DNA of 64,000 bases, from positions 4,216,001 through 4,280,000 of the forward strand of contig OY752140.1 of assembly GCA_963573315.1 (NCBI GenBank), read 5' to 3'. Source of the DNA: Entomortierella parvispora. Taxonomy: Eukaryota; Mortierellomycota; Mortierellomycetes; Mortierellales; Mortierellaceae. Positions 10,861 through 21,257 of the stretch are shown here, piece after piece; the first letter of the stretch is position 1, and every line of letters begins with the position of its first letter. The notes under the pieces are model-generated. The model saw only the letters and a program-made list of their open reading frames with translations. It was not told where the DNA came from and did not search any database. Made by a program: the position numbers and the translations under genes.

Positions 10861-12944
10861 ATGTCCTCATCTCTGAAAACTTCCCATGCTCATGCAGCTG
10901 CCGAGCAGCCTCACCATCCTCACACTCTGTCCACATTGGTAAGCCTTCCCTTTTCTCTCTTTACCGAGCAGTCTTTGACTTTTCTTCAGAGATAATAGAT
11001 CTCATGTTGGCGACCACCGCTGTTTTCCGCGCTCGTGACTAAGCAATGGCCGATTTGAGTATCTAATCGCGAACTCTTTTTTTTTCTTTCTTGGCTGTCA
11101 ACAGGACTTTCAGGGTGCCAGCAGTGCCGCTGCTGCCAACGCCATGCGCACGGAGCTTAACAGACTGATCTCTCAGGTCAAGGACGAGGAGGAGCGCAAG
11201 GTATGCTATACGCCAATGATGGGATTCCGTCCTGGGATGAAATGGCGTGTCATGAAGTGCGACCCTATTGCCACGAGAGAACAGGACAGATGTGGTCTGT
11301 TGATGTCACACCCGGGAATTGTCGACAAAGGCACGGAGGCGCCCTCTCTTTTTTGATATTACAAAGAGCACCCGGATTGTATATCCTCGACAGCCGACCC
11401 TCATCGGAGAATATTTAGCAGCGTTTGCAGAGCAGTTGGTCATTGCATACTAACTAGACGTATGACTTGTCGGAATCATTGCAATAGCTCTTCCAAAACG
11501 AGATGGGCAGCTTCTTCCTGCTCTTCAACCGCTGGCTGGCCGAACGCAGTAAGGGAACCAAGATCAACTGGGACAAGGTCAACTCGCCTCCAGAAGACCA
11601 AGTTGTGCCCTACGACAACATCCCCAAGGTCGAGAACAGCCCCCATCTCAACAAGCTCGCTGTTCTCAAGCTCAACGGAGGTCTCGGAACTACCATGGGA
11701 TGTGTCGGACCAAAGAGTGCCATCGAGGTTCGCGACGGCATGACTTTCTTGGACCTTTCTGTTCGTCAGATCGAGGTATGACCCTACTGACCAGTTGCTT
11801 AACTGGTAGTCAGCACGTGTTGATGGATCGCCACCAATCCAACCATTTCTAATGCTCATTTTGGTTGCGTTGAATATAGTTTCTGAACAAGGCCAAGAAC
11901 GTGAACGTTCCCTTCATCCTCATGAACTCGTTCAACACTGATGACGAGACCAAGCGTATTGTCCAGAAGTACGCCACCCACAACATCGAAATCTTGACTT
12001 TTAACCAGTCGAGATATCCCCGTATCAACAAGGACTCTTTACTCCCTACTCCCCGCAACCCCAATGGCGACATTGCCGACTGGTACCCTCCTGGCCACGG
12101 AGACTTGTTCGACTCTCTCCATAACTCTGGACTCTTGGATCAACTCATTGCTGATGGAAAGGAGTATGTCTTTGTTTCCAACGTCGACAACCTGGGCGCC
12201 ACCGTAGACGAAGGCATCTTGAACCATATGGTCGAGTCTGGCGCCGAGTTCCTAATGGAGGTCACGGACAAGACTCGCGCTGATATCAAGGGTGGTACCC
12301 TCATCGACTATGAGGGCTCGATCCGTCTGCTAGAGATTGCTCAGGTCCCTGCAGAGCACGTTGAGGATTTCAAAAGTATCAAGAAGTTCAAGATTTTCAA
12401 CACCAACAACTTGTGGGTCAACCTGAAGGCGATCAAGCGTGTGGTCGAGGACCGGGAACTCAGCTTGGAGGTGATTGTTAACAACAAGACGACGGATTCT
12501 GGCGAAAAGGTGATCCAGCTGGAAACGGCTGTCGGTGCTGGTATCAAGCATTTCCACAACGCCCACGGTGTGAACGTGCCCCGAAGCCGTTTCTTGCCCG
12601 TCAAGTCCACCTCGGATCTTTTCCTTGTAACATCGGATCTGTACTCGCTGACTCACGGAGAGCTGTCTGTGAACCCCAAGCGTATGTTTAACACTGTGCC
12701 TTTGGTCAAGCTGGGCGATCACTTCAAGAAGGTCAACAACTTTTTGGCGCGGTTCAAGAATCCCCCTCATATCTTGGAGCTGGACCACTTGACAGTGACA
12801 GGCGATGTCTCATTTGGCGCGGATGTGGTCCTCAAGGGCACGGTGATCATTGTTGCGAACGCAGGATCCCATATCGATATTCCCTCGGGCAGTATTCTCG
12901 AGAACAAGGTTGTCTCTGGCAACCTCCACATTCTTGATCATTAA
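10861..12944 (+). CDS. UGP1: UTP-glucose-1-phosphate uridylyltransferase (UDP-glucose pyrophosphorylase)
   Basis: Four exons, 10861-10938, 11105-11200, 11488-11775 and 11880-12944, join in phase to 508 residues, the usual eukaryotic UGPase length. The enzyme makes UDP-glucose from UTP and glucose-1-phosphate in the cytosol. It supplies glucan, trehalose and glycoprotein synthesis. The nucleotide-binding loop [12 protein letters not shown] sits at about residues 118-129, and the catalytic-domain motifs [27 protein letters not shown] and [10 protein letters not shown] follow. The C-terminal beta-helix ([20 protein letters not shown] ... [10 protein letters not shown]) is complete. The N-terminus begins with a His-rich segment ([15 protein letters not shown]), which is more variable in the family. 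The second intron (287 nt) is longer than most in the window, and the third carries a CACGTG. Confidence 0.96.
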
Positions 12945-13074
12945 AATTGTATCTTGTCTATACTACCATTGTATAGTGACAGGTTTTTGAACTAATGAAG
13001 GGAAAATGAGCCAATCCTTGCAGTGAATTACTCCCAAAGATTCATTGGCTGACGAACACCACTGACAGGAGTGT

Positions 13075-13398
13075 TCAAACAAGTTCCCTGGGGTATAAAG
13101 AGATGTTCCTCAAATCAGCACCGCCTCCAGCAAACCTGACTTCATTGTCGACCACCAACACAATGCAGGGAATTACCGCGTACTCGGTTTTACGGTAGAC
13201 CTCTAGTTTCCTTTGATGAGGGGGACGTCTTCGGTGGTCATGGTGCTTGCTTGGACTGTTAGAAATTGGAGAAAGAGAGGATGGTGTGTGTGTGTGTGGA
13301 GGTTTTAATAGTGAAAAAGAAGAATAAGAAGTTTTGTCAAATGATAGAAGGCAACTTCGAACAATTCTTGATTGGTCTCTGTCTTCATGGGAAGACAT
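13075..13398 (-). other. Weak candidate open frame, no family recognised
   Basis: Minus-strand frame of 107 codons whose second half (EVYRKTEYAVIPCIVLVVDN, then EVRFAGGGADLRNISLYP) has ordinary protein composition. The first half is Ser/Pro/His-rich and looks like untranslated sequence. A second in-frame-independent ATG near 13241 opens a 12-codon frame that could be a short first exon, but I could not confirm a splice pair. It may be a relic or chance. Confidence 0.15.
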
Positions 13399-14938
13399 CT
13401 CTTAGCGCAATTGATGGCGTAACAGAACAGGGTAAGCAAGTGTTGCGACGAGCTTTCAGTGGACCGTCCAAATGATAACGAGGTACTTCTTTGTGTTCAG
13501 AAAACCTTTGTCAACTCTCGGCGTCTAGCAGGGATAATGACAGGGATCAATGTACGCAGGTACCGTTCAGCACTACGCTTGGTTCTACCGGGCTTGTCAT
13601 CTTTTTTTTTTTTTTGCTCTTTCACCCTTTTGGCAAGGAGTGGAAAGAGACCAAGATTGTAGCACCGATGTCCGTTTATGTGTACTTTTCATCCTGCCGG
13701 TGTCCAATTGCAATGTTGACCAACTGACCAACTTGGAATATTTCAGTGTCGTGTTTGCTACGCAGTGGTATTTGGGACAAATAGAGGCACCCTAGCCTGA
13801 CTTGGTGAGATCACCTTTTTGGAAAACAGACGTGGCTTGGCGTTGGAGGTGCTCCTTCAGGTTTATTCAGTCATTCTCACTCTTGTTCCGTTGTCTGTGG
13901 TCTGGGACCTCAATTATACGATCTGTGTCAACCTTTCCTAATTGGATGCCGAAGGGATAGGAAAGTGGTTCTCGATACTGTGCTACACTACAGTCTCCCT
14001 ATTCCCGGGCCCGAGGGTGTTCGTCGCTTTGTATTTTACGCGATAGGAGGCACTGTAAACAATAGCATAGCTGGAGATAAGAAAGGGAAACAAAGTTCGC
14101 ATGAATTTTGTGAGAGCTCGAAAGCCAGAAAGACGAAGGATAGTAACTTTTGGGAGAGCGACGCGTGTTCCCTGTATGTCCTTTCACATTGTGTCGTTGT
14201 CCCCCCCCCCTTTTTTTTTTTTTTTGGACTATGGCCCTCACGATCAAGGTATAGACTATCTACAAGAGTTTGAACGACAAGGATTACGAAAAGAAGGCAA
14301 TGTCGGAGTGGGCGATACGTAGACACCTCCGGTGGCGAACGGGCGAAGGTGGGGAAGGGTGGACGTGCCCTTCAACTTTATTTTTGTGTCCACATGCCCA
14401 ATTTTTTCCAGTCCACAGCTCCGTAACGTTCAATGGTTTGAGAGCAGAGGGGACTAGGGGGTGAGTTGCGAGATCTACCGTTAGGTCACAAAGCTGATGG
14501 GAAAAATGAGGATGACATAAAGACAATCGGACGACAAATAGTCACTTCCGATCCTACCTTGCTAGAACGGTGAAGATCAACCCTTTTCTCTTTTCGTTGC
14601 TGAATTCTGTTCAGAATTCAATGAGTTGCTGGTTGTTATGGGTGGTTGATGTTTTATAAGTTGTAATCCTCAAGCAATTCCACCAAGGAGAGCGCCATAC
14701 ATATCAAGTATGAATACTTGAATGGCCCCCAACCAACTTCTTACCCCTCAGTTCCGCAACTCGTAATCCTACTCTGACGCTCCATCAAGGAGTACCCTCA
14801 AAGATAACCACAGACTCCCATCAAGAACTCTCAAGAACAAAACCAACCTGACCAAACTTCACAAGACCACTTTACCTGAGGGATCAGCAGGGATGACCAA
14901 GAACATGCTTTTTCACGTTCATTTGTCAAATAGCAAAG

Positions 14939-15175
14939 ATGATATTACTACCGATTGTCAATGCTGTTGCGGTTGCCTGCCATGCCGTATCTTCTGCGCG
15001 ACCCTCTATCATGGATGGACCTATCCGTCTCAGGGACCTCAACGCCGCTGTCGATGTGGACCATCTTGCAAAGGGAGGATTCAGGTGCAATGATCCTCCC
15101 ACTACCCAGATGCAACAAATTTTACCTGCACTGGTGGGCGGATGGTATCGCGTCGATGATTACCTAGCAAAGTAA
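14939..15175 (+). CDS. Candidate small secreted protein (78 aa)
   Basis: A single-exon frame starts at ATG 14939. It begins with a plausible signal peptide (MILLPIVNAVAVACHAVSSA) with Ala-x-Ala-like cleavage context, followed by a short mature region of about 58 residues containing one Cys and ending in GGWYRVDDYLAK. An AT-rich TATAATATATAAAAC follows the stop and could be a 3' signal. It has no recognised domain. Such small secreted frames are typical effector-like candidates in fungi, but without transcripts this could equally be a chance frame in the gene-poor stretch. Confidence 0.25.
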   Translation: MILLPIVNAVAVACHAVSSARPSIMDGPIRLRDLNAAVDVDHLAKGGFRCNDPPTTQMQQILPALVGGWYRVDDYLAK

Positions 15176-17516
15176 TTTCTTGGGATATAATATATAAAAC
15201 AACAGCTGGGTGTTCATCCAACTCAAAAGAGTATCTTCCTGTTCTGAACTTGCAGGGGAAGGATAAGGGAGTGACTTTTGTGGTGAGAAAAAGAGGAGGT
15301 AGTGAGAGCTCATTTTGGGCAGAAGAAATTTCTGGACTTGGAACCCTCGAGTGGCACGTACCCCTTCACTCGGACTGTTCGATCATTTTTTGCGACAACA
15401 GAGACAAAAGGAATGGGCTTCCTACCTTGTGGTCTAATCTAATATTATTCACGCAGGCCGCCTGCACAGATGGACCACTTCTACACTCGGTCAAGTACGT
15501 ACTTTGTCACAACTACCAACTAGAAGTTCGATGCATCCGAGTTGATTTGTACTATTGTTCACATACCTTTCGTTCACGGTCGACTTTGCTTCTCCCATGT
15601 AGTGGATGGGAACCAAAAAAAAGGAATTGGGGAAACTCTGTGATCACCACTGAGCCATTTGATCCTTGACCAAGAGCTGACAATAAAGAAGGGGGACGAG
15701 AGGGGTCCGAAGGGGCAAGGAGGCTGTTTGTTGCAGAGGATTATCCGGTACCTCTCGCGTTAGCGTCGTTTTTGTGATCCCTTTTGTCCTGCACTAGGAA
15801 GGAGGTGACTGACAGAACAAAAAGGAGGACTTGTAACGGTGGTGGTTGTGGCGAAAGCGTAAATTCAGAACTGTCCATCGTGGACAAGAGAGCCCTCCTT
15901 CCTCATTTTCCAAAAGAGAGAAACACGCTTTGTTTTTATTTTCTTTCTCTTGTTTCCTCTTTTTGCTGACATTGTCCAATTGACATGGGAAAAAAGGCCC
16001 GTAGGACAATTTTTGCGGGGAGACAAACGCCCCGGTGATATTAATGAAATGTCTTCGTTCCCATCCGAAAATAAATCCGCCGACAGTTGTCCCTTTTGTT
16101 CTTTTACTCATGTTTTTGTTCTCCTAAAGCGTAGGATTGTTAAATGATACAGGACCACAGTTTCGAAGATGACTCTTTCTTTCTGCATTAACCGTCTCTT
16201 GAGGTTTGTTTCGTCCTGCCCTTGTGTTTGTCCTTGTCTGCGAATGTTTTTTGTGGTTTTTTTTCACCGGTCTTGTCACAGATTTGGTGACCGTTGTGGA
16301 TATCCTGCAATTCTAGGGAAATGAGGGTTACTCAAGCCGTCCGCATAGTCTACAATCATCCTTCTTCACGCTCGTTTTGAGAGCAATTGCGCTCACTAGT
16401 TTCCTGGTCGAACGGTCTAACACAGTGGTCTCGAGACACCCAACACTCGACTGACCCAAATAGATTCGTATTGAACCGATCATAAAAAGTGCCGTTTTTC
16501 AAGGATCACACCGACAAGAAGCGATTGGAAGATGGAAGGCGATGGAGGAGGAACAAGTGAAGGTAAATGAATGAGAGGGAGTTGGTACCACTGTGGTGGA
16601 GTTGATCTTTCAGTACCTCTTTGAGAAAGATCACAAGAATAGAATAGGAGCCATGGGCGAAGCAAAGACTGTTCTAGATATCAGACAGAAACTCAAAAAG
16701 AGAGGAGAGGTGGCGCCCCCCTCGCCACTACAGTAGTCTACTGTACGCAACGTTGTCGGTCACTCTCTCGATCCCTCTTTTCTCCTCGCGCACCTCCGGG
16801 AAGGGCTTGTGCCTGGAAAAAATAGACAAACGCCAACCCTGGCGCGCACGCTCTCCCAAAAGTTGGCTCTTGTGGTCGAGAGTGCCTGCTGGGGTCGGAG
16901 AGGTATGGGCGATGAGAGCCTTTTCTGTCCCTGGGCTGGAGGAGGAGGAGGTTGAAAGTTTGGGCAGAGTAGCACAGGACCAGCAGAGCTCAAAATTAGT
17001 TTTCTCGTATTTTTATTTTTCTCTTCGCGCAACAAATGCAACAGAGGGGAAGGTGAACGAGTGAACGTGTTGCCGCGGACCCACAGGCACAAATGCAGAG
17101 AAGCGGAAAAGAGCATTTGAAAATAAAAATGAGATTGGACGAATCGGTAGAGTTGATTATTCTTGTCCTGAGGGTTTGCAGACGCTGCTGCCGGATGTAA
17201 TAACTGGGACTTGGCCGGAGATGCGATTGGCTTGTTTGTCGCAAGTGGTTAGTAGAATGCCTGGCGCGCATTGAATACTCGTCATCTTCAACCTTACACT
17301 AGCGCGCCATTCCCCCCTCCTGCACCTGCAAGCTGCAACCCTCTTGTTGAAGCATCCCTTCGAGTACAAATAGGACCCCTTCAGTTTCTCCTCAAGACTT
17401 TTTTTTTTGTTCTCCTTTTCTTTTTCCTCTCTTTTTCCTTTCTCTTCACTCCTCAGTCTCACTACGTCTCACACGCACCTTTACCCCACACACCCCACCC
17501 CACCACACACAACACC

Positions 17517-19070
17517 ATGCTTTTCAAATCCATTGCCGCCCTCGCCGCCGTCGGCCTCGTCTCTGCCCAGACTGCCAACTACACCCACGGTGCCGCTCAC
17601 CTCAAGAACGCTGGTAGGTGTCCTATCACCCCCGCAGCATCTCATTCTTCGTTTCTGATTGAGGAGGTGCCATCGGCGCAGACATGAGAGATACACTCGT
17701 CCTGCCTTGCTCTTTTCTGTGAATTGAGAACCGACGACTTTTCTTTTTGGTCTGGTTCAACTGTACATTTTTTTTCGAACCCCGGATACCCCATCTTTTA
17801 TTCTGGCAGCCTCGGGGTCTTATTGGGGAATGAAGGAAGTCCAGTTGATTGTCTTGGGATACTGGACGACAAACCCTTTACTCCAATACAATCCAATTGA
17901 GCCCTATTTTGTGTTTCCTGGAGAGTTCATTCTCCCTTTCGCAATGGGAAAATGAGGAAATATCAACCAAGCCCATGCCGTCAGCAAACCTTCACTGCAG
18001 CTGGACCAGGAGACCAGGATTTCGATGCAGCAGCAGGCAGATGTCACTGGCATCATTCCCTTTCACCACCATCAACACCACCATTGATCACCTCCGACAT
18101 TCCAACCAAAACAGCTTGCTTGTTCCTGGCCCGTTAGAAACGAAGACCGCCTCCTTTTTTTAGGTTCTTGACTGGACCACACTAAGAATACCTTTTTTGA
18201 CTGGCTGTTCCCTTTTTCTTTTATATCGCGCTGCTCGTGCCTGACATTCTTTTCCGTTGGGAGGACAGCATCCTTTGTGCTACCCTCATTTTCCCCCATC
18301 TCTTCCTGTTTGGATAACATTCCAGTGTTGTGTTTTTTCGATCTGATAATCAATTGGCGCGGCGCGATAGCGATTTCAGTGCAGCCCTTTGCCCTTTGCC
18401 CTTTTGTCCTCATCTCCAATCCAATTGGATAACCAGCCAGGGCTAAATGAACTAACCCCACCATCTCCGCACGCGCGCCTTTTTCTCTTTTGATCTATTA
18501 GTTGGCGTTGAGGCTTTCTTCACCTTCGACTTGACTGCCGATGGTATGAAGGTCGACTACAACGCCACAGGTTTGAACACCACCTACGCCATCCTCCCCG
18601 TCGGTTTCGAGTACCATATTCACGTCTCCCCCGTTCCCGCCAGCGGTGACTGCATGGCCACCGGTCTTCACTTGGACCCCCTCAACGTCGGTACCGTCAA
18701 GCCCTGCGACCCCAAGAACTTGACCACCTGCCAGGTCGGTGACTTGTCTGGCAAGCATGGCGACATCGCGCCCACTGCAGATGGTGTCATCGCCCCCGCC
18801 TCATACGTCGACAACGAATTGGTCTTTGCTGGCCCCGCCGCCGGCAGCATCTTGGGTCGCTCCGTCGTCATCCACAACAACGGCACTCGCATTGCTTGCG
18901 CCAACTTGATCGTTGATGGTTACGTCGCCCCCTCTGCCTCCGCCTCCGGAAGCGGTTCCTCCCCCTCTGCTACTGGCTCCGGCTCCCCCAAGCCCACCAG
19001 CGGTGCTGCCAAGCTCGTCGGCTCCGTCGCCTTGTCCGGTGTCGTCGCCTTCATGATGTTGGCCCTTTAA
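17517..19070 (+). CDS. Secreted GPI-anchored Cu-only superoxide dismutase (SOD5-type)
   Basis: Two exons, 17517-17613 and 18502-19070, give 221 residues. Residues 1-17 form a signal peptide ending ...LVSA|QT. The catalytic domain carries copper ligands His71 and His73 (EYHIHV), His89 (TGLHLDP) and His157 (VVIHNNG), plus Arg162. The conserved disulfide pair is probably Cys83-Cys165, with a further pair Cys101/Cys109. VGDLSGKHGDI matches the pattern I know from fungal Cu-only SODs, and the usual spacing of the second zinc ligand is absent, so a Cu-only enzyme is inferred. A Ser/Gly/Pro-rich stalk (177-200) and a hydrophobic C-terminus (LVGSVALSGVVAFMMLAL) indicate a GPI anchor at the wall or plasma membrane. 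The role is extracellular superoxide disposal or oxidant signalling. The single intron is 888 nt, unusually long here. Confidence 0.9.
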
Positions 19071-19673
19071 AAAAAAGAAAAGAACAAACACCCATTGTCC
19101 TTTTTTCTTTTCTTTTCTTTACCCTCTCCTTCATCACCTTGTTTTGTTTTTCAATCTCTCGTTACTACCCAAAAAAGTTACCCAACCAACTTCTCCTCTC
19201 CCATGCATTGCCCCCTCTCTGTTCTACCATCTATAATTTCTTATCACCTCCTAGAGATTGCATTTCTTAATGATGTCTTCCCTCTTTCTGGGGTTCGTTT
19301 TTTCTTTCTTGGAAGTCGGGTCACCTCTTTGAACACCACTTTCTTTCTCTCTGGGAGCTGGGTAAAAGCGTTTCCTGGCAAACAGAGATAGGCTGTAAAG
19401 GGTCCTGACGGATATGAAAAAACAAGAACCAAAAATAAAAAAAACAATTGAAATATTCCCAATCTCACACTCTATGAGGGGTCGACAAGTTGTGATGATG
19501 ATGATGTTGATGAAGATGATGTTTATTATGACTTATTGAACAAAAGGTGTGGGGGAGGGGGAGGGGGCAAAAGATGATATTGGTATATTGTCCTGGCCAA
19601 ATAAAAGGCGAGTGTGGAGGTTGGAAGCGCTGTCCTCTCCTGGCGGCTCTGCTTTCTAGGCTCTTTTCTTTTC
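19071..19673. other. Intergenic region between converging SOD and hydrolase genes
   Basis: No gene is seen. It holds the SOD 3' region (T- and CT-rich), a GAT-rich microsatellite (about 19493-19522), and a G-rich run near 19549-19567. Short open frames are low complexity. Confidence 0.4.
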
Positions 19674-20632
19674 TTAACGAGGGTCCGAGGTTCTCAAATG
19701 TTCAATGTCAGCAATGGTGACGCCATCATGGTTGTAGTCGTGGGCAGGGAAGACAGTATCGACGCGATCCTTCAAAGAGATGATCTTGTCCATGGACTTG
19801 ATCGCGGTTCCCATATGGCAGGTACCAGTCGACAAGGGGTAGGACAGGTTGGGTTGCTTCTTCAAAAACATGTGGTTCTTGGACGCGTCGCCAATCATCA
19901 ACGACTTTGTGGGGACATGCAAGAACGAGATCGATCCGGGCGTATGACCATGGGTCTCGATGATCTCAAACAATCCAGAATATTCCCAGGCCTCGTTCTC
20001 GCGCAAGAGAAGCATCTTTGATTCTGGAACCTTGAACTTGAGAGGTCCTGACAGATGTTTCATGATCGCGAAGACCCATCTAGAGAAAGTATACAGTGGT
20101 AAAGAAGAAAAAAGAATAGAAAAGCCGAGAATGTTGAGCAACAAGAACAAGGTGGAGTGGAGAGCGTTTGCCACCAAAAGTGAACAACAACAACAACAAC
20201 AACCAGGAAAAAAGCAACTTACGTGTCACTAACACATGACTTGAACGACTTTCCATCGCACAGGAAGGGCTTTTCTTCGGGGTGGCTGACGACTTTGCAT
20301 TCTGGGTATCGCTCCAACAAGTCCAGGATAGCGCCGGTATGATCCATGTGGGCATGGGTGATGCACAAATACTTGAGCGTATCCTTGGGGTGAGTCAAAA
20401 CTGCCTCGACGGTCTGGACAATCTTTTCCTTCAAAGGGGGAAGTCCAGCATCGACCATCAACCATTCATGACCGCCCTCCTCTGTGGGGTGACCTCGGAT
20501 CAAGAACGTGGCCACAGGCAAACTGAAGGGGCCCAGCGAGAAGACAAAGGTGCAACGGAAGAGTCCTGGTCTGAGTTCCAGATACTTTTCCAAATCGGGG
20601 ACGATAGGTTCTGCTGTCTTGGAAGATCCCAT
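19674..20632 (-). CDS. Metallo-beta-lactamase-fold hydrolase
   Basis: Two exons, 20632-20223 and 20079-19674, join as SDT|WVFAIMK to give 271 residues. The metal-binding set is complete: THAHMDHTG (His93, His95, Asp97, His98), ETHGHTPGS (His182), IGDAS (Asp201) and PAHDYNHDG (His250). This resembles the lactonase/glyoxalase-II type of the superfamily, in which two zinc ions activate water. The substrate is not evident; AHL-lactonase-like and general detoxifying hydrolases share this pattern. There is no signal peptide, although residues 24-45 are fairly hydrophobic (FRCTFVFSLGPFSLPVATFL), probably core beta strands. The intron contains an AAC microsatellite next to the donor. A second ATG further upstream is out of frame. 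Confidence 0.88.
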
Positions 20633-21257
20633 GATGTATAGATTCCTTGAACGAGTGTCGAAACGGATGAAAAAGAGGAATGAAAGAGGGAAGTGGAGAG
20701 AGAGGGCTATATTTGTGAAGACAAAAGAAAGAAGACAAGGAAAAAGGGAGGAAGGACTCTCTCTGTCACTCTTTATACCTGGGTCTGGAACAAGTTTATC
20801 CGTGAGCGCATTTGACAGGATCAAGGACTCTTCTTTTTTTTCCTTCTTTGATCGCCATGGTGAGTTCGAGACCCCCCTCCCTCTTCCAAGGACCTTGCTC
20901 TTGGTCCATCCGACCTTACAAAACCAAAACATTTGCCTCTTTTCTAGTCTCCGGGCGCACAGAGCAAGGTGCAACAAAGCTTAATCCGGGCCGAGAGTAT
21001 ATCCGTTTATCCGCCAAGAACTCAGCCGCGACCCGAGTGGTGTCCGAGGACCGAGGGTCATTCGCGATTTCCGTTGCAACGGAAAGACACGTCCATCCTT
21101 CATCAAACCCGTCAAGAGTATCAACAATCTGTTTTCATGCAATTCTTTCAAGAACAAGTTGATAAAAAATGGGAGGGGACAATGCTATGGTATATCTGTC
21201 CAAAGGCCTCAATTGCTTCCTTCTTTCGCGTGTGCTCTCTCTTTCTGTTTCTACTTT
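20633..21257. other. Intergenic region upstream of the hydrolase and downstream of the LRR gene
   Basis: Both neighbours are on the minus strand. 20640-20800 is purine-rich on the plus strand, i.e. a pyrimidine-rich leader for the hydrolase. The rest (to 21257) shows no gene. Confidence 0.35.

Larger units (their letters stand above)
12945..17516. other. Long gene-poor stretch between UGP1 and SOD
   Basis: About 4.6 kb with no recognisable gene. It includes a short GT microsatellite (about 13284-13299), a T-run (13602-13613), a C9T15 homopolymer junction (14202-14224), CG-poor AT-balanced sequence, and scattered short open frames on both strands. Two frames with some coding character are listed separately. 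The right end (17395-17460) is a CT-rich promoter tract for SOD. No tRNA A/B-box pair or rRNA similarity is evident. Confidence 0.4.

Noticed and set aside
10343-10936. 197-codon minus-strand frame opposite the UGP1 promoter and exon 1
   Set aside because: Translation is Arg/Glu/Lys-rich simple sequence (GRERKRERERD) produced by the CT tract and it overlaps UGP1 exon 1 antisense.
12330-12788. 152-codon minus-strand frame
   Set aside because: Antisense to the conserved catalytic region of UGP1 and reflects codon bias.
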